Of a stretch of DNA of 64,000 nucleotides, positions 60,138-64,000 are shown piece after piece; the first letter of the stretch is position 1, and every line of letters begins with the position of its first letter. The translations under genes were made by a program, and so were the position numbers. Source of the DNA: Vitrella brassicaformis (taxonomy: Eukaryota; Sar; Vitrellaceae); the NCBI GenBank assembly GCA_001179505.1, contig CDMY01000206.1, positions 62,001 to 126,000 of the forward strand. The letters are read 5' to 3'. The notes below the pieces were generated by a model. The model was not told where the DNA came from, made no database searches, and saw only the letters and a list, made by a program, of their open reading frames with translations.

Positions 60138-61052
60138 TCACATGACGGGCAGCAGGGGTTGTGCTTTGGGCATCTCCTGCCTAATCTCAATCTCATTCTC
60201 TTGCGGCTGCATCTGGTACTTGATGACCTTGATGCGCGGCTTGGTGAACTTGTCACGCAAACTGCACACACACACACACACACACACACGTGTGCGTGTG
60301 TCTCTTGTCTGCCCATGGCGTGTGTCTGCGTGAGTGAGTGTGAAAGCGACCTCATCATTTTGTGGGTGAATATGGCGTGGCGGGAAATGTCACTCATCTG
60401 CCCGATAATCGCCATCAGCCGCTGTGCCACACACACACGCACAGACAGACAGAGTGAGACACACGTGCACACGACCAGCCCACCTGCATCTGTTCGTTTT
60501 GCTGGCTGATGACTTCTTCGATTGCACGTCTGTCGTTGGCTTGCTTCTCCTGCAGGTCTGACAGCCGACGTCTGTCCTGCCTCTGCTCTTCGTCAATGAG
60601 GCGTCGCTTCGTCATGAGTGACCCGCTCTCTTGCACACCCAAATTAATGAGGGGATACCTGAACGACACAACAGAGAGACATGAGTGAGTGTGCTTTGCT
60701 GCCTCAGATACTTGACATACTTGGGTCGCTCGTCATTCTTGTCGTCGGCGTGTGCTTTGTGTGCGGTCTGCATGAAGCGGGGCAGAGCGTTGGTGCCGTC
60801 GGCACGGTCGGATGAGGGAGCCGGGAAGGCAAACAGATCGTCATCCTGCTGACTGTCGCTCGCCGCCACCTGCCGCTCATGCTGCTGCCGCCGCTGCTGC
60901 TGCTGTGGCTTCGACTCAGCTCCAGGGGAGGTAAAAAGATCGTCCTCTTTGCCTTTGGCCGTGTCTGTGCTGGGTGCGGCGGGTGGGCTACCCGACGTCG
61001 ATGTGAGGGCGAGCAGTGCCAGGCAAAGAATGATAAACTTCATCATGATCAT
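60138..61052 (-). CDS. small secreted protein, Gln-rich with helical C-terminus
   Basis: Four exons (60721-61052, 60484-60658, 60351-60421, 60138-60261) in frame. The start is MIMMKFIILCLALLALTSTS, a clear signal peptide; the exact Met among three is undecided. The mature part has two related DDLF(T/A) motifs (KEDDLFTSPG, DDDLFAFPAP) separated by a Gln/Arg run. A helical stretch follows (MTKRRLIDEEQRQDRRRLSD) and a basic/acidic end (PRIKVIKYQMQPQENEIEIR). No family recognised. Secretion is the only firm inference. Confidence 0.7.
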
Positions 61053-61848
61053 CGCTCGTACCTCGTTGTCTGTATGAGCGAGTATGGTCTAAGGGAGAAG
61101 AATCTGTTTGGGATGGCGGTGCCGCAGCACCATAACAGGGGATAGCAGTAAGGGATATCAGGCAGTATAGGTCGGCGTTGCTGGTTGTGTGATTGGTTGC
61201 TGCTGCTGCTGCTCTTCGCTCGCGTCTATGATGTGTATGTGTACGTCTATGTGTGTGTGTGTGTGTGTGTGTGTTCAAATGACATGTTTGACGGCATGCT
61301 TGGCGCGCTTGGCTGATGCATGTCTTCCACTCCTCCTTGAATGTTTTTTTTGAACTGACGCCCATGTTCCATCCATCCATCCATCGATCCATCAATCCAT
61401 TGCATACGCCTGTCCCGTCCTTGACACGCCGCACCCAGCCAGCCAGCCAGCAGCCATACCATGCATTCGACACATGTATGTTATCTCTCTATCACTTTCT
61501 CGCATGAAGACCATTCCGGCACACGCACACCCAGGCAGGCAGCCAGAAAATGACACGAGATGTAAGTCGGTGCCTCTGTATCTTCTGTTCGGCTTCAGAA
61601 AGACGGTTCTCGACAGCCAAACACAGCCAGCAGCCATTCACCCCACAGGAAGAAGTGAAAGCGATAGCCGCACATACGTCCAGGCAGACCACACCCAATG
61701 CAGTCAGTCATTCGTGTGCATGTGTGTGTCGGTTGCGACCCCCACCTAACAGCGGGCATCCCAACAAACACCACACATCCATCCGTCCAGGCACACACAC
61801 ACACACCCCGCCTCTAGATGCCCCCTATCTGCCGGGCGCCCCGCTGTC
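61053..61848. other. 0.8-kb intergenic region
   Basis: Upstream region of the secreted-protein gene and 3' flank of the next minus-strand gene. It has TG runs near 61252-61273 and CATC repeats near 61371-61400. No exon or RNA gene recognised. Confidence 0.5.
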
Positions 61849-63456
61849 TCATCCGAAGATGTTGTTAGTGCTCGTGCTCTGATGCACACACGCACACACA
61901 AGCTCACCCTCCGTCGCCCCATTCATTGTGGTTGTGAAGGCTTGCTTACGGCGGGTGGTGCCCTGAATCCGCCCGATGGGATGCCGGCGGCCCGCGTTGG
62001 TGCGAGCACGGCCTTGAGGTCGTCGCTGGAGTTCATGAAGTTGCCGAACATCTTCTTGCCCGTCCGCGGACGCACCTCGCCCCCAGCTGTCATACCCATG
62101 GCACCCATGGCCAGGCCGCCCATCCCAACACCGCCCCCCACGCCACCCGCGTCTTCCTTGCGGCCAGCGGGTGTGAGTGTGGTGGTCTCCGCTTTGTGTT
62201 CGAGCACGGTGGTGGTGTTGGTGGGCTTCTCGGGCGGCAGCACGGAAGTGTCTGTGTCGTAGGTCATGTGGGCCACGGGGTCGGCGGGCTTGATGTAGGG
62301 CAACTCGTCGGCGGTGAACATCTTCTTGTTCGAAAAACGCTCCTATACAACAACAGCATATAGAGATAGAGACAGACACTGCGTCGGTCGGTCTGTGGGG
62401 TGTTTGCGTGTCTGTGTGTGTCAGGTCAGGTACGGGTGGCTCCTTGACGGTGGGCGGTTCGACTAGTTTGCGAGTGGGTTTGTACGGCTCGGCGACCACC
62501 TTGGGATCGCGCATCTTCTCGGGGTTGAACTGCGACTCGAGCAGCGCCTGCATGCGAGACGACTCCAACTGCACCAACTTGCTACCGCGGCCAACACCCT
62601 CTTCGCACATGTCACCTAACATAAGGCACGCAGTATTTGCAGGGGGTGAGTGTGTGTGGTAATGTGCCTGATGGTATGTGCGCACCGCACCTATCTGCTG
62701 GCCGTCGATGTTGCCCTGTATGTGTTTGTTGTCTTCGTGTTGCAGGGCGGCCTGCATGCCCAGTCCGATGTTCTGGTCACGGCTCATCCCCTCGTGAAAC
62801 ACCTTCTTGCCACCCTGCACACACATACAGAGATACACAGAGAGAGAGGTGCATTCATTAGAGCCCCGTTGCCCCTCCCTTCTCTCTCTGTATGTGGGAC
62901 ATCCATCCGTCAGATTGCCTTGAAATAGGCGTTCATGGCGATGTCATGGGTGTCGTGGCGGAGACCCTCGGCCAGCGATGGACGCACGGGACTCAGGTGC
63001 TCACCAGACGACACGGGCCTGATCACCACAAACAAACAAAGGCACCCAGAAAAATGCCCCTCTCCTTCCTCTCCTCTCCCTCTCCTATGTGTGTGCGTGT
63101 GTGTATTGTTGGCGTACCCGGCGTTGTCCCCGAAGGCGATGGAGCTGCGGAAGGTGGGCGACTGGGCGGCGGCCACCGAGGCGGCCTGGCCGATCCCAAC
63201 AGGGCCCATCTCACCGCCGCCCGTCTGGAACACGTTGGAATAGAGATGCGGGCAGTCACGGGGCTGCTTCGACAACCTGCACACAACACAGCACAGCCAG
63301 TGCGACCAGCGCATTCAATTCAGTGCAAACGCAACAAAAGAACGTGTGGATGCAGACGCAGACGGACGGATGGACGGACGGACGGATGCCTCATCCCTCC
63401 CTTACCTACCATGCCAGTTTGCCCTTGCCCTCAGCTTTCGTGTAGCCGGCGTCCAT
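61849..63456 (-). CDS. unknown Gly/Pro/Thr-rich protein ending NIFG
   Basis: Exons start at 63456 (MDAGYTKAEGKGKLAW), continue with PHLYSNVFQTGGGEMGPVG, SGEHLSPVRPSLAEGL, KKVFHEGMSRDQNIGLGM, SKLVQLESSRMQALLESQF, and a long exon from ERFSNKKMFTADELPYIKPA to GGFRAPPA, then a nine-residue last exon STSTNNIFG. All junctions keep phase if one intron uses a GC donor (TTCAAG|GCAATC at 62933). Two segments, TGKKMFGNFM and the terminal PPASTSTNNIFG, recall the PPGG-S-NIFG motif of Jupiter/HN1-type microtubule-associated proteins. This is only a short-motif resemblance. No other domain seen. Confidence 0.65.
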
Positions 63457-63861
63457 GGTACTTATCTTCCTCTTTCAATCACACGCCGGCCGATTCACAC
63501 AGCACTAGGAATGCAGATGGCTGATGGCACTGGACAATAGCACGGCCGCAACGAGGCTCAGCCTCCTGCAGTAGTTTCCAGCGCCGACCGCAGCCGACGC
63601 GTCAGCAACAACACGCTACAGCAGAGTGTGTGGCACAGACGGTCTTGCGACGCCACCGGTGGGTAGAGGCGCGCTGCCTCAGCCCTGTGGTGGCCACAGA
63701 ATGCCCATTTAAGCCGAAAAAAGGAAAGTCACCGTGAAACTCTTCTGTTGAGGCTTAGCTCGCAGATCCGGGAAAGGATGGTTTGTCAATCGGCTTGTCA
63801 ACTGACACAGATGCAGTGGTGGAACTTGTCGTTTCTGTCTGTGTGTACCGCATCTTCATCA
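63457..63861. promoter_or_regulatory. divergent promoter region with TGCGAGCT element
   Basis: Between two outward-facing start codons. CTTAGCTCGCAG at 63754-63765 is the exact complement of the element at 1397-1408 and lies about 100 nt before the plus-strand start. Confidence 0.5.
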
Positions 63862-64000
63862 ATGGCTGCATTCCTGCCCTCGCCTCCTCTTCGGCAGCTC
63901 AGATCTGCTGCTGCACGGTCAACATCTCCGTCACTGCAGCTGCGCGCTGCATCTGACAAGGCGGCCACACCAGGTGAGAGGTAGATCCGATGAGTCAAGC
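63862..64000 (+). CDS. first exon of a gene cut by the window edge
   Basis: ATG at 63862 opens MAAFLPSPPLRQLRSAAARS, basic and Ala/Ser-rich without acidic residues, like an organelle targeting presequence. A donor (CCAG|GTGAGA) follows at 63974. Too little is present to identify the product. Confidence 0.5.

Noticed and set aside
1-64000. tRNA, rRNA or snRNA genes
   Set aside because: I looked for T-loop (GTTCRANNC) and other tell-tale words by eye and found none outside coding sequence. A covariance-model search would be decisive.

Overview
The window is nuclear DNA of an intron-rich unicellular eukaryote. Coding regions are cut by many short GT-AG introns (about 50-150 nt) full of CA/TG, GACA, CATC and CT simple repeats. 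The recognisable genes are eukaryotic housekeeping types (SF3b subunit p14, RPAP1, a TYW5-like wybutosine hydroxylase, a PPR organelle RNA protein, an exostosin-type GT47, a START protein). They sit among families I cannot name outside one lineage. Base composition, intron style and the BTB-TLDc family suggest a chromerid alga such as Vitrella brassicaformis. That assignment is inference from general knowledge, not a database match.

Layout, left to right. 1-1297 (-): BTB/TLDc protein, cut by the edge, with signs of decay. 1540-4746 (+): START-domain protein. 5503-6086 (-): SF3B6. 6416-9944 (-) and 10090-11590 (+): two head-to-head coiled-coil genes. 11643-12785 (-): TYW5-like JmjC enzyme. 13345-15816 (-) and 15965-20263 (+): GT47 and an 18-exon PPR gene, head to head. 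20644-23568 (+): orphan protein ending in a PIP-box-like motif. 23893-25617 (-): intronless ankyrin-type protein. 26177-27905 (+), 28053-28496 (+) and 28836-29234 (-): small unknown, membrane and secreted proteins. 29398-34119 (-) and 34464-35915 (+): RPAP1 and a coiled-coil gene, head to head. 37138-43041 (-): large secreted multidomain protein with an assembly gap inside one intron. 43326-46367 (+): F-box-like orphan. 46727-48548 (-) and 48768-51193 (+): extended SDR and an intact BTB plus double-TLDc protein, head to head. 51719-59428: an orphan family with one (-) copy, a duplicated first exon next to a second gap, and one (+) copy. 60138-61052 (-) and 61849-63456 (-): a secreted small protein and an unknown protein. 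63862 to the edge (+): first exon of another gene.

Exon models were built by hand: donor and acceptor dinucleotides were chosen so that reading phase is preserved, and in most genes total CDS length came out divisible by three. Untranslated regions cannot be seen.

The most interesting signals are (i) a recurring near-palindromic element, core TGCGAGCT, in the upstream regions of many genes, especially divergent pairs; (ii) introns whose two halves are mutually complementary (CA-rich arm, loop, TG-rich arm), suggesting hairpin introns or old introner-like elements; (iii) the local orphan paralogue cluster with a 283-nt identical duplicated exon, frame lesions and a 17-bp hairpin; and (iv) a PIP-box-like C-terminus on an orphan protein. 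The window contains no CRISPR, operon or prokaryotic defence system.
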